A program made the translations under genes and the position numbers. DNA of 64,000 bases, from contig JAZRYT010000054.1 of NCBI GenBank assembly GCA_045600905.1, forward strand, positions 1-64,000, given 5' to 3'. This document shows positions 1 through 8,798 of this stretch, one piece after another (the stretch's first letter is position 1; each line of letters opens with the position of its first letter). The notes below the pieces were generated by a model. That model ran no database searches. It was not told where the DNA came from and saw nothing but the letters and a program-made list of their open reading frames with translations. The DNA comes from F23-D06 sp045600905 (GTDB taxonomy: Bacteria > Bacteroidota > Bacteroidia > Bacteroidales > WCHB1-69).

Positions 1-608
1 CCTTTCTCCGCCGCGTACTTGTCTGCCTCGTAATCGTAATTGATAGCCGCCATAGCCAAATACACGTTTGTATCGGCATACGACTGGAACACATCCCCGA
101 ATTTCTCCATCTGTTTGAGGAAATAATCCACATCGTCCTTGGTACAGTTTGTCTTCACCTCAACTGCCACCGCGTCCGTGGTGTCGTGCAGGAACAAATC
201 CACCTCCATCCCGATATTCAGATCCTTACGCTTGCCTTTCATATTTTTCCAGCATTTGCTGATATCAAAACCCGCCTGTTGGAACAAAGCCAGGGCGGAC
301 GGTTCCATCAGTCCTTCCACCACGTGGCCCGTCAAGGACGAATACCTGGTAGCTTCTTCCTTCAGCTTGCGGTCTGTCTCCTTCATCTGTTGGCGAAGTT
401 CCTCCATCTGTTTTTCCGCTTTAGCCTGACGTACCTCATACTCGGCCCGACTTTTCTCATACGCCACTTGATACTCCGCTTGACGTTTTGCGTACTCCGC
501 TTGACTCCTTTCAGCCACTTCACGCATCATCCTGGAAGTTTCATACATAAATTCTCTAATCTCGTTCCACGAGGGAATCTCTTTCTTTTCTATAGTATTC
601 TGCTTCAT
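1..608 (-). CDS. coiled-coil protein with PD-(D/E)XK-like domain (C-terminus cut by window edge)
   Basis: The frame begins at ATG 608 and runs off the left edge, leaving 202 visible residues. Residues 30-90 are highly charged and carry short repeats (AEYAKRQ, AEYQVAY, AEYEVRQ) followed by KQMEELRQQMKETDRKLKEE, predicting a long coiled coil. Residues 91-200 resemble the DUF3782/PD-(D/E)XK-like proteins common in Bacteroidota: D137 in MEVDLF, then E150 and K152 in AVEVKT, with the spacing of a nuclease active site. Whether it cuts DNA cannot be told from sequence. It is transcribed away from nhaA, and a TAnnTTTG box lies about 100 bases upstream. Existence of the gene is secure, function is not. 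Confidence 0.75.
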   Translation of the reverse strand, partial: MKQNTIEKKEIPSWNEIREFMYETSRMMREVAERSQAEYAKRQAEYQVAYEKSRAEYEVRQAKAEKQMEELRQQMKETDRKLKEEATRYSSLTGHVVEGLMEPSALALFQQAGFDISKCWKNMKGKRKDLNIGMEVDLFLHDTTDAVAVEVKTNCTKDDVDYFLKQMEKFGDVFQSYADTNVYLAMAAINYDYEADKYAAEK

Positions 609-708
609 CGTTGTTAAATTTTATTATTAATAATATTGTAAACCAAACAACCTTTTTTAAGTACATATCGAATATAATTACCTATATAAGGCTGTTTTAA
701 AATCGCAG

Positions 709-741
709 CAAAAATACAAAATTTTCAATACACTTTAACAA
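709..741 (-). promoter_or_regulatory. putative promoter of the coiled-coil/PD-(D/E)XK gene
   Basis: On the minus strand a TATTTTTG box (709-716) fits the Bacteroidetes -7 consensus TAnnTTTG. A TTG (739-741) lies 22 bases upstream, one base longer than the usual 19-21. The surrounding 609-857 intergenic stretch is AT-rich and holds no other gene that I can support. Confidence 0.45.
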
Positions 742-857
742 CAATTGTATGTTTTTTATTTTTAACTATTAATAGTTAATTTTTCAGGTAGAATAGTAGA
801 ATAGTATAAAAGTAGAATGCGGTTAATGGACCACGCGAAGAACCGTATAATGATGGA

Positions 858-1976
858 TTATCTTTGTCGTGACAGCAAGACACCACCTAATACAGCGGCA
901 GCAAAGGATGCGAGCAGGATGGCTATCTTGGCCGAATCAACCATTAACGGGTCCACGAAGGAGAGTGTCGCGATAAAGATGGACATTGTGAAGCCAATAC
1001 CGCCCAGACAGCCAGCTCCCCAAAGGTGCTTGCGCGTCATTTGCGCAGGCAGCTCCGCCCAACCAAAAACCAACACCGCCCAAGAAAACAGCACTATTCC
1101 TAAAGGTTTCCCCACTAACAATCCTGCTATGATGCCCATTGCGTGCGGTTGGAAAAGATTCCGCAACATCGCTCCTTGCAGCACTATCGCCGTGTTGGAT
1201 AGTACGAACAGCGGCAAAATCAAGAGATAGACTGGTCGGTGGAGCCACCCAGCTACTTTCAGAGACGGGTTCACGATACGTCCCTTTCGAAATGGGACAG
1301 CTATAGCTGTGAGGATGCCGGCCAGAGTCGCATGCACGCCCGACGTCATCATCAACGCCCAAAGGGCGATTCCCAACATCATATACACCCAAATCTTGTC
1401 CAACTTCCGGGCTTTATTCAGCCAGAGCATCACGACAAACACCAGCAGCGCGGTCAGCAGATATAGCAGATCTATACCCGATGAGTAGAACAGGGCAATG
1501 ACGATCACCGCGCCCACATCATCAATGACGGCGAGAGTCAGCATAAAGACTTTCAACGACGATGGCACACGTGAGCCTATAAGCGACAAGACTCCGACCA
1601 CAAATACGATATCCGTGGACATTGGAATTCCGAATCCCGTAACGGTTGATTGTCCATAGTTGACAGCCAAATAGATGGTTGCAGGGACCAACATTCCGCC
1701 CAAAGCGGCCGCCACGGGCAACACGGCCTGTTTGATGGAACGTAATTCGCCAATAAAGAATTCGCGTTTGATTTCCAATCCAACCAACAGAAAGAAGACA
1801 GCCATCAGTCCATCATTTATCCACATAGAAAAAGGATGTCCTAACACAGGCTTATTCCAGAAATTCAGATAGGTTTCGCCGAAGCCGACATTGGCCATAA
1901 TCAGCGACACCACCGCGCAAATCATCAGCAGGTAGCCGCTCAGCGCGTCACTTTTAAGTAAAGCATCTCTTTTCAT
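858..1976 (-). CDS. nhaA: Na+/H+ antiporter NhaA
   Basis: NhaA exchanges two external protons for one cytoplasmic Na+ and works in the inner membrane for pH and sodium homeostasis. The 372-residue product has the family length and about twelve hydrophobic segments. The paired aspartates of the ion-binding site are visible in AVIDDVGAVIVIALFY, the unwound-helix region in PMSTDIVFVVG, and the conserved lysine in GKPLGIVLF; GGIGFTMSIFIATLSF closes the fold. The start is ATG 1976; an in-frame TTG at 2006 falls at the predicted transcription start of a TAATTTTG -7 box (2012-2019) and is unlikely to be used. It is a single-gene unit between the coiled-coil gene and an ABC-F gene. Confidence 0.95.
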   Translation of the reverse strand: MKRDALLKSDALSGYLLMICAVVSLIMANVGFGETYLNFWNKPVLGHPFSMWINDGLMAVFFLLVGLEIKREFFIGELRSIKQAVLPVAAALGGMLVPATIYLAVNYGQSTVTGFGIPMSTDIVFVVGVLSLIGSRVPSSLKVFMLTLAVIDDVGAVIVIALFYSSGIDLLYLLTALLVFVVMLWLNKARKLDKIWVYMMLGIALWALMMTSGVHATLAGILTAIAVPFRKGRIVNPSLKVAGWLHRPVYLLILPLFVLSNTAIVLQGAMLRNLFQPHAMGIIAGLLVGKPLGIVLFSWAVLVFGWAELPAQMTRKHLWGAGCLGGIGFTMSIFIATLSFVDPLMVDSAKIAILLASFAAAVLGGVLLSRQR

Positions 1977-2011
1977 AAGGCGTTTGTTCAAATGTTTATG
2001 CCGCAAAAGAA

Positions 2012-2019
2012 CAAAATTA
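2012..2019 (-). promoter_or_regulatory. putative -7 box of nhaA
   Basis: TAATTTTG on the minus strand matches TAnnTTTG. No convincing TTG -33 element is visible at the right distance, so this is a weak call, but it would place the transcript start near 2005 and supports ATG 1976 as the nhaA start. Confidence 0.35.
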
Positions 2020-2063
2020 GCCCGATGAAAAGAATAGATTTTATAGATATTGGGATTGTCGGT

Positions 2064-3986
2064 TTACTCGCTCAACTCAAGCCACTCCATCTCTTTTTCC
2101 TCCAGTTGAGACTTAGCTTCATCATATTGTTTGTAAAGTTCGCCGGAAGCCATTTCCGCAGCGTATTTGTCAGGCTGTGCCAGTTTTTCTTCAATCTCAG
2201 CCACTTTCTGTTGGAGGGTTTCCACCTCATCTTCGATTTTACGCAGGCGATTCTTTTTCTTCCTATCGGCCGCTTCCTGTTCCTTTCTACGTTCATAGCT
2301 TTCCTTGTTGGAAGACACGGTCTTTTCGCCAGTAGTTCCCGTCACAGTCTGCTTGCGTTGTAATTCATTCAAAGACTGGAGTTTTCTTTCAGCCAGGAAA
2401 TCATACACGTCACCGGTATAGCCTTTGAGCTGTTTGTCTTTAAATTCGTATGTTTTAGTGGATAGTCCTTCCAAGAAGTCACGGTCGTGTGAAACTAAAA
2501 TAAGGCTGCCCTCATATTGCAGCAGAGCATTTTTCAGCACATCTTTGGAAGGCATATCCAAGTGGTTGGTAGGTTCGTCCAGGATGAGCAGGTTAAAAGG
2601 AGAGAGCAGCAGTTTGGCCAAAGCGAGGCGCGCCTTTTCGCCACCGGACAACACCTTGACTTTTTTTTCGGTAGCTTCCGTATCAAACAGGAAACTGCCC
2701 AATATAGTTCTGATTTTGGGGCGGATATCGCCAACGGCAACATCGTCAATGGTTTCAAAGACGGTCTTTTCCGGATCCAGCAATTTGGCCTGATTTTGCG
2801 CATAGTAGCCAATCACGACCTGGTATCCGAGATTGAGTTCGCCGCTTTGAGGAGCCAATTCACCCACAATGGCTTTCACCAAAGTAGATTTGCCTTCTCC
2901 GTTACGTCCGACAAAGGCAACGCGTTCGCCGCGTTCCAAATGGAAATCGATTTTGTTCAGCACATTGAGTGCATCATAGCCAAGAGACAGTTGTTTGGTT
3001 TCCACCACCATTCTGCCGGAATGCGGTGCTGGCGGAAATTTGAAAGCGATAGAGGAGGAATCGTATTCGTCAATCTCTACCCTATCCATTTTCTCCAACA
3101 TTTTCAAACGGCTCTGCACCTGACGTGCCTTAGTCGCCTTGTATCTAAAGCGTTCAATAAAGCGTTCGATTTGGGCGATTTGCTGTTGTTGGTTTTCGTA
3201 AGCAGCCTGTTGGTGTTCGATACGTTCCAATCGTTGCTCCACATATTGCGAATAACTACATTTGTAATCCTGAATCGAACCACAAGTTATTTCCACGGTG
3301 CGGTTGGTCACCCTATCTAAAAAAGCGCGGTCGTGAGAGACGAGTATGACGCAGCCATCATAGTTAGCCAGATAATCCTCCAGCCATTGGATAGATTCGA
3401 TATCAAGATGGTTTGTAGGTTCGTCCAGCAGGACGATTTCAGGTCGTTGCAACAAAATTTTGGCCAAGCAGACACGCATCTGCCAACCATTGCTGAACTC
3501 TGCCATCGGGCGCGGGAAGTCGGAACGCTTGAACCCCATTCCCGTCAACACCTTTTCCGCATCACCCTCAATCATATTTCCGCCAAGATGGTCATAACGA
3601 TCATTGGTGTCGGAAAGTTGCTGAGCCAACTGGGCATATTCCTCAGATTCGAAATCGGTTCTTTCGGAAAGGGCCTGCGTGAGGCGTTGCATTTTGGACT
3701 CTAGCTGTTTGACTTCCACAAATGCGGACATAGTCTCTTCCCAAACCGTTTTGTAGGATGTCTCAGCCAACTCCTGAGGCAGATAGCCAGTCTTAAACCC
3801 TGTCGTTATTACGATTGTTCCGGAAGTCGGTTCTTGAACTTTATGAATAATCTTCAACAGCGTGGATTTTCCCGCACCGTTATGGCCGACTAGGCCGATG
3901 CGGTCTTTGTCTCCCGCCACGAAGGAAATATCGTGGAAGAGGAAATCTCCTGTAAAATTCACGGACAGTTTGTTGAGTTGTATCAT
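2064..3986 (-). CDS. ABC-F family ATPase (Uup/YdiF-like)
   Basis: ABC-F proteins have two fused nucleotide-binding domains and no membrane segments, and bind the ribosomal E site to resolve stalled or mis-set ribosomes. The 640-residue product shows Walker A motifs GHNGAGKST (about residue 35) and GRNGEGKST (about 361), signatures FSNGWQMR and LSGGEKAR, and two LLDEPTNHLD/LILDEPTNHLD Walker B motifs. The linker between domains (about 240-325) is helical and rich in Q, E and R, as expected for the P-site tRNA interaction motif. Residues 545-640 form a charged coiled-coil tail as in Uup. It is not near known resistance genes, so a housekeeping translation role is more likely than antibiotic protection, but this is inference. 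Confidence 0.9.
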   Translation of the reverse strand: MIQLNKLSVNFTGDFLFHDISFVAGDKDRIGLVGHNGAGKSTLLKIIHKVQEPTSGTIVITTGFKTGYLPQELAETSYKTVWEETMSAFVEVKQLESKMQRLTQALSERTDFESEEYAQLAQQLSDTNDRYDHLGGNMIEGDAEKVLTGMGFKRSDFPRPMAEFSNGWQMRVCLAKILLQRPEIVLLDEPTNHLDIESIQWLEDYLANYDGCVILVSHDRAFLDRVTNRTVEITCGSIQDYKCSYSQYVEQRLERIEHQQAAYENQQQQIAQIERFIERFRYKATKARQVQSRLKMLEKMDRVEIDEYDSSSIAFKFPPAPHSGRMVVETKQLSLGYDALNVLNKIDFHLERGERVAFVGRNGEGKSTLVKAIVGELAPQSGELNLGYQVVIGYYAQNQAKLLDPEKTVFETIDDVAVGDIRPKIRTILGSFLFDTEATEKKVKVLSGGEKARLALAKLLLSPFNLLILDEPTNHLDMPSKDVLKNALLQYEGSLILVSHDRDFLEGLSTKTYEFKDKQLKGYTGDVYDFLAERKLQSLNELQRKQTVTGTTGEKTVSSNKESYERRKEQEAADRKKKNRLRKIEDEVETLQQKVAEIEEKLAQPDKYAAEMASGELYKQYDEAKSQLEEKEMEWLELSE

Positions 3987-4055
3987 ACTTTGGAAAAGAG
4001 TTATGTGGATAATTCAAAGGCACTCGTGCTGCAACTAGCGCTTTCGCAGCCTTAT

Positions 4056-4083
4056 AAAAAAGGGTGAGGTCAAAGCCTCACCC
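4056..4083 (-). terminator. rho-independent terminator after DUF3467 gene
   Basis: An 8-bp stem GGGTGAGG/CCTCACCC (4062-4069 with 4076-4083) is followed on the minus strand by a run of six T residues. It closes the secE-rpoC-DUF3467 transcription unit before the ABC-F gene. Confidence 0.85.
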
Positions 4084-4130
4084 CCATCATAATTTATAGT
4101 TTAAGAATTTTGAACGTTTCTTTATTAAGA

Positions 4131-4427
4131 TTATGCCAGACCACCGCCATTCATAATGGGAGGAAGGCCGCCTTGTTGATTATCAACGATTACACCGTTT
4201 TGATCTTCAAACTTAGCAAGATTTTCGGACAAAGCGACCAAAAGGCGTTTGGCATTTTGCGGAGTCATAATGATGCGTGAACGAACGCTACCTTTTTTCA
4301 CACCGGGAAGCATAGACACGAAATCAACAATAAACTCACTGGTAGAATGAGAAATAATCGCGATATTGGAATAAATACCCTGTGCGACATCTTCTGGCAA
4401 ATTAATATCAATCTTTTGTTCTTGCAT
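4131..4427 (-). CDS. DUF3467 domain-containing protein
   Basis: A 98-residue protein of the DUF3467 family, whose biochemical role is not established. The family pattern is clear: IYSNIAIISHSTSEFIVDF near the N-terminus, then SRIIMTPQNAKRLLVALSENLAKFE. It directly follows rpoC on the same strand, an arrangement common in Bacteroidota, suggesting a link to transcription or at least co-expression. A hairpin (4444-4469) lies between rpoC and this gene, so its expression may be set separately by partial read-through. The C-terminal GGLPPIMNGGGLA tail is flexible. Confidence 0.88.
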   Translation of the reverse strand: MQEQKIDINLPEDVAQGIYSNIAIISHSTSEFIVDFVSMLPGVKKGSVRSRIIMTPQNAKRLLVALSENLAKFEDQNGVIVDNQQGGLPPIMNGGGLA

Positions 4428-4443
4428 AATTTTTTATGAATTA

Positions 4444-4469
4444 TAAGCCCAGATATAAACCTGGGCTTA
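4444..4469 (-). terminator. hairpin between rpoC and the DUF3467 gene
   Basis: A 9-bp perfect stem TAAGCCCAG/CTGGGCTTA (4444-4452 with 4461-4469). The sequence after it on the minus strand is only moderately T-rich, so it may be a partial terminator or a transcript-stabilising hairpin rather than a full stop. Confidence 0.55.
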
Positions 4470-4485
4470 ATGATTTTACAATAAA

Positions 4486-7400
4486 TTATTCGTCTTCTTT
4501 AGAAGCCATTAAAGAAGCATATTCTTCTTGAGAGCCGACTTCCATGTGTTGATATGAACGGATACCTGTACCTGCCGGAATCTTCTGACCGACGATGACA
4601 TTTTCCTTCATACCGACCAAGTCATCAGATTTAGCATTGATAGCAGCTTCTGTCAAAACTTTAGTCGTTTCCTGGAAGGATGCAGCGGAAATGAAGCTAC
4701 GGGTTTGCAAAGAAGCGCGCGTAATACCTTGAAGAATCGGCTTACCAGTTGCAGGACGTGCATCACGTACTTCAACGAGGCGTAAGTCTTTACGCTTCAG
4801 AATGGAGTTGACATCACGTAATTTCTTAGCAGTGATAATCTGACCTTTGCGTACTTCTTCTGAATCACCTGTTTCTTCGACAACTTTCTTATCCCAAATC
4901 ATATCGTTTTCTTCCTGGAAATCAATCTTGTTGATCAATTCGCCTTGGAGGAACTTGGTATCGCCCGGATCTTCGATTTCCATCTTACGCATCATCTGGC
5001 GAACAATGACTTCGAAGTGTTTGTCATTGATTTTCACACCTTGGAGACGATAGACTTCTTGAATTTCATTGATAATGTACTCTTGAACTTTTTGAGCGCC
5101 CTTGATATTCAAAATATCGACAGGAGTAAGAGAACCTTCAGAAAGCGGAGTGCCAGCTTTGACGAAGTCGTTTTCTTGGGCCAATATCTGTTTGGAAGTT
5201 GGGATGAGATACGTTTTAGCGCCTTCTCCGTCATCGTTACGAGGAGTAATCTTAACGACACGGTTACCACGTTTCAATTTCTTTTCGAAAGAAACGACAC
5301 CGTCGATTTCGGAAACCACTGCGGGATCTGACGGGTTACGAGCTTCGAAGAGTTCGGTAACTCGAGGAAGACCACCGGTGATATCGCCGGTCTTACCGAA
5401 GGAACGCAGAATTTTAACTAGGATTTCACCGGAGTCGATATCCTGTCCTTCTTCTACTGACAGACGAGCACCCACTGGAACGTCGAAGCTCTTGATGACC
5501 TCACCGTATTCATCGACGATGGAGATACTCGGGTTCTTCGTTTTCAGACGACTTTCGATAATGACTTTATCGTGGATATTGGTTTGTTCATCAGTTTCAA
5601 CACGATAAGTAACGCCTTCAATAATATCGTTAAATACAACCTTACCTGCAACATCGGAAAGGATGACGGCGTTGAACGGATCCCAATCAGCGATCAAATC
5701 GCCTTTCTTAATGGAATCGCCGTGTTTGAAATAGAGGTTAGAACCGTAAGGCACATTGGCGGAAGTCAAAGCGATACCGGTTTTAACATCGATAATCTTG
5801 ATTTCGGCGGTACGGCCGATAACCTTATAGTATTGTTTGCCAAGCGCATCGGTTTTCTCCAAAGCACGGAGTTCGTCGATACTCAACACACCGTCATAGG
5901 AAGCCTGAATGGAGCTGTTGGCAGCCACGTTACCAGCGACACCACCGACGTGGAACGTACGCAGAGTCAACTGTGTACCAGGCTCACCGATAGACTGAGC
6001 GGCAATGACACCTACGGCCTCACCGATTTGAACCATCTTGCCGGTAGCCAAGTTACGGCCGTAGCATTTTTGGCAGATACCGTGTTTGGATTCGCAGGTC
6101 GGGACGGAACGGATTTCGACTTCCTCAATAGGAGAATCTTCAATGATTTGGCAATATTCTTCAGTCAACTCTTCACCGGCTTTGATAATGAGTTCGCCAG
6201 TTTGAGGATGATAGACATCGTGCAATGTGACGCGGCCCAACAAACGGTCATAGAGGGTTTCGACCACTTCATCATTTTTCTTCATAGCGCTTACGGTCAT
6301 ACCACGAAGTGTGCCGCAGTCTTCTTCCATAATGATGACATCGTGGGAAACGTCCACCAAACGACGGGTCAGGTAACCAGCGTCAGCGGTTTTCAAAGCG
6401 GTATCTGCCAAACCCTTACGGGCACCGTGCGTAGAGATGAAGTATTCTTGCACGGACAGACCTTCTTTGAAGTTGGACAAAATCGGGTTTTCGATAATCT
6501 CACCACCAGATGAGCCAGCCTTACTCGGTTTAGCCATCAAACCACGCATACCGGACAGCTGACGAATCTGTTCAGCAGAACCACGGGCACCAGAGTCACG
6601 CATCATGTGGACAGGGTTGAAGCCTTGACGGTCTTCTTCGATTTCCTTCATCAAAATCTTAGAAAGACGGGCGTTGCACTGTGACCAAACATCGACCACC
6701 TGGTTATAACGTTCGGTATTGGTAATGAAACCCATATTATAGTTCATTGTAATTTCATCGACTTGGGCATTGGCTTCTGCAATCAATTCGGGTTTTGCAG
6801 CAGGAATGATGACGTCACCCAAGTTAAAGGAGAGGCCACCTTCATAAGCCATACGATAACCGAGGCTCATAATATTGTCGAGGAATTCCGTACAGACCTT
6901 ATTACCGCATTTGTGAAGGACATTACCGATGATGTCACGGAGAGCCTTCTTGGTCAACAGCATATTAATATATCCGTATTCGCGCGGTACAACCTGGTTG
7001 AACATTACACGACCAACAGTTGTGTCGATAATTTTCATTGTACCATTGCCATCAACATCTACGCGGCATTTGATTTTAGCGTTAAGGTGTACTTTCTTTT
7101 CGTTATAGGCAATCATAACTTCTTCCAAACCATAGAAGATACTACCCTCGCCTTTGACTTTATGTTCAGGTGTAGAAGGTAATTCTTTGGTAATGTAGTA
7201 CAGACCCAAGACCATATCCTGGGAAGGGACAGTCACAGGGGCACCATTTGCCGGGTTAAGAATGTTATGGGAAGCCATCATCAGCATTTGTGCTTCCATA
7301 ATGGCGGCGTTTCCAAGAGGAACGTGGACAGCCATCTGGTCACCATCGAAGTCGGCGTTGAAAGCCGTACAGCACAACGGGTGGAGGCGAATGGCCTTAC

Positions 7401-8772
7401 CTTCGACCAAACGAGGTTGGAAAGCCTGGATACCGAGGCGGTGCAATGTAGGAGCACGGTTCAACAATACTGGATGGCCCTTGAGGATATTTTCAAGGAT
7501 TTCATATACGACAGGATCTTTACGATCCACGATTTTCTTAGCGGATTTCACCGTTTTCACAATACCTCTTTCGAGGATTTTACGGATAATAAACGGTTTG
7601 AACAATTCGGATGCCATATCTTTCGGCAGACCGCATTCATTCAAGTGCAGATTCGGGCCGACGACGATAACGGAACGACCGGAATAGTCAACACGTTTAC
7701 CGAGCAAGTTCTGACGGAAACGACCCTGCTTACCCTTCAAGCTATCAGAAAGGGATTTCAAAGCGCGGTTGGATTCTGTTTTAACGGCGCTAGATTTTTT
7801 GGAGTTGTCGAACAAGGAATCCACAGCTTCCTGAAGCATACGTTTTTCATTACGCATAATGACATCAGGGGCTTTGATTTCGATGAGTCGTTTCAAACGA
7901 TTGTTACGAATAATGACACGACGATAGAGGTCGTTCAAGTCGGATGTGGCGAAACGGCCACCATCCAACGGAACCAACGGACGAAGTTCAGGCGGAATGA
8001 CCGGAACGATTTTGATAATCATCCATTCGGGTCTGTTTTCAGCACGTTTACGGCTGTCGCGGAAAGCTTCGAAGATATGAAGACGTTTGAGAAGGTCTTT
8101 CTTTCTTTGTTGGGAAGTTTCCTTATTAGCTCTATCGCGGAGTTCGTATGATTCAGCATCAAGATCCACGTTGCAGAGAAGATCGTACAAAGCTTCAGCA
8201 CCCATTTTGGCGATGAACTTGTTAGGATCGGTATCATCCAAAAGACGATTTTCTGCAGGAAGATTATCTGCTATTTCGAAATATTCCTCTTCTGTAAGGA
8301 GAGATTTATATTTGACAGACTCGCTTTCAGCCATACCCGGTTGAATAACGATGAATTTCTCGTAATAGATGACGGCATCCACATCTTTGGAAGCTAATCC
8401 CAAGAGTGCGCCGATTTTATTTGGCAAAGATTTGAAGAACCAAATATGAGCAACAGGCACAACCAATTGGATATGACCCATTCTTTCACGACGGACCTTA
8501 CGTTCAGTGACTTCCACACCGCATCGGTCACAGATAACGCCCTTATAGCGTATTCTCTTGTACTTTCCGCAATGACATTCCCAGTCTTTGGTAGGTCCGA
8601 AAATCTTTTCGCAGAAAAGACCATCACGTTCAGGCTTATAAGTCCTGTAGTTAATGGTTTCCGGCTTGAGAACCTCTCCGTGGGATTGTTCCAGGATGGT
8701 TTCAGGGGAAGCCAAGCTGATGGTGATTTTTTGAAATTCCTTTCTTGTATTATTGTCTTTTCTAAGAGCCAT
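4486..8772 (-). CDS. rpoC: DNA-directed RNA polymerase subunit beta'
   Basis: The beta' subunit of RNA polymerase, 1428 residues. The N-terminal zinc site is visible (CHCGKYKRIRYKGVICDRCG), as is the catalytic magnesium loop NADFDGDQMAVH around residue 470. The second cysteine cluster is CESKHGICQKCYG, and the trigger-loop region contains GEPGTQLTLRTFHVGG. The start is ATG 8772 (MALRKDNN), matching Bacteroidota RpoC N-termini; an in-frame TTG nine bases upstream is not favoured. It lies 26 bases after rpoB in the same operon. Confidence 0.98.
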   Translation of the reverse strand: MALRKDNNTRKEFQKITISLASPETILEQSHGEVLKPETINYRTYKPERDGLFCEKIFGPTKDWECHCGKYKRIRYKGVICDRCGVEVTERKVRRERMGHIQLVVPVAHIWFFKSLPNKIGALLGLASKDVDAVIYYEKFIVIQPGMAESESVKYKSLLTEEEYFEIADNLPAENRLLDDTDPNKFIAKMGAEALYDLLCNVDLDAESYELRDRANKETSQQRKKDLLKRLHIFEAFRDSRKRAENRPEWMIIKIVPVIPPELRPLVPLDGGRFATSDLNDLYRRVIIRNNRLKRLIEIKAPDVIMRNEKRMLQEAVDSLFDNSKKSSAVKTESNRALKSLSDSLKGKQGRFRQNLLGKRVDYSGRSVIVVGPNLHLNECGLPKDMASELFKPFIIRKILERGIVKTVKSAKKIVDRKDPVVYEILENILKGHPVLLNRAPTLHRLGIQAFQPRLVEGKAIRLHPLCCTAFNADFDGDQMAVHVPLGNAAIMEAQMLMMASHNILNPANGAPVTVPSQDMVLGLYYITKELPSTPEHKVKGEGSIFYGLEEVMIAYNEKKVHLNAKIKCRVDVDGNGTMKIIDTTVGRVMFNQVVPREYGYINMLLTKKALRDIIGNVLHKCGNKVCTEFLDNIMSLGYRMAYEGGLSFNLGDVIIPAAKPELIAEANAQVDEITMNYNMGFITNTERYNQVVDVWSQCNARLSKILMKEIEEDRQGFNPVHMMRDSGARGSAEQIRQLSGMRGLMAKPSKAGSSGGEIIENPILSNFKEGLSVQEYFISTHGARKGLADTALKTADAGYLTRRLVDVSHDVIIMEEDCGTLRGMTVSAMKKNDEVVETLYDRLLGRVTLHDVYHPQTGELIIKAGEELTEEYCQIIEDSPIEEVEIRSVPTCESKHGICQKCYGRNLATGKMVQIGEAVGVIAAQSIGEPGTQLTLRTFHVGGVAGNVAANSSIQASYDGVLSIDELRALEKTDALGKQYYKVIGRTAEIKIIDVKTGIALTSANVPYGSNLYFKHGDSIKKGDLIADWDPFNAVILSDVAGKVVFNDIIEGVTYRVETDEQTNIHDKVIIESRLKTKNPSISIVDEYGEVIKSFDVPVGARLSVEEGQDIDSGEILVKILRSFGKTGDITGGLPRVTELFEARNPSDPAVVSEIDGVVSFEKKLKRGNRVVKITPRNDDGEGAKTYLIPTSKQILAQENDFVKAGTPLSEGSLTPVDILNIKGAQKVQEYIINEIQEVYRLQGVKINDKHFEVIVRQMMRKMEIEDPGDTKFLQGELINKIDFQEENDMIWDKKVVEETGDSEEVRKGQIITAKKLRDVNSILKRKDLRLVEVRDARPATGKPILQGITRASLQTRSFISAASFQETTKVLTEAAINAKSDDLVGMKENVIVGQKIPAGTGIRSYQHMEVGSQEEYASLMASKEDE

Positions 8773-8798
8773 AATGTACAATATGATTTTATAATGTC

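Noticed and set aside
5572..6513. Long plus-strand frames opposite rpoC and rpoB (up to 334 codons)
   Set aside because: They are antisense to strongly conserved polymerase genes, have no family resemblance and arise from the codon bias of the sense strand.
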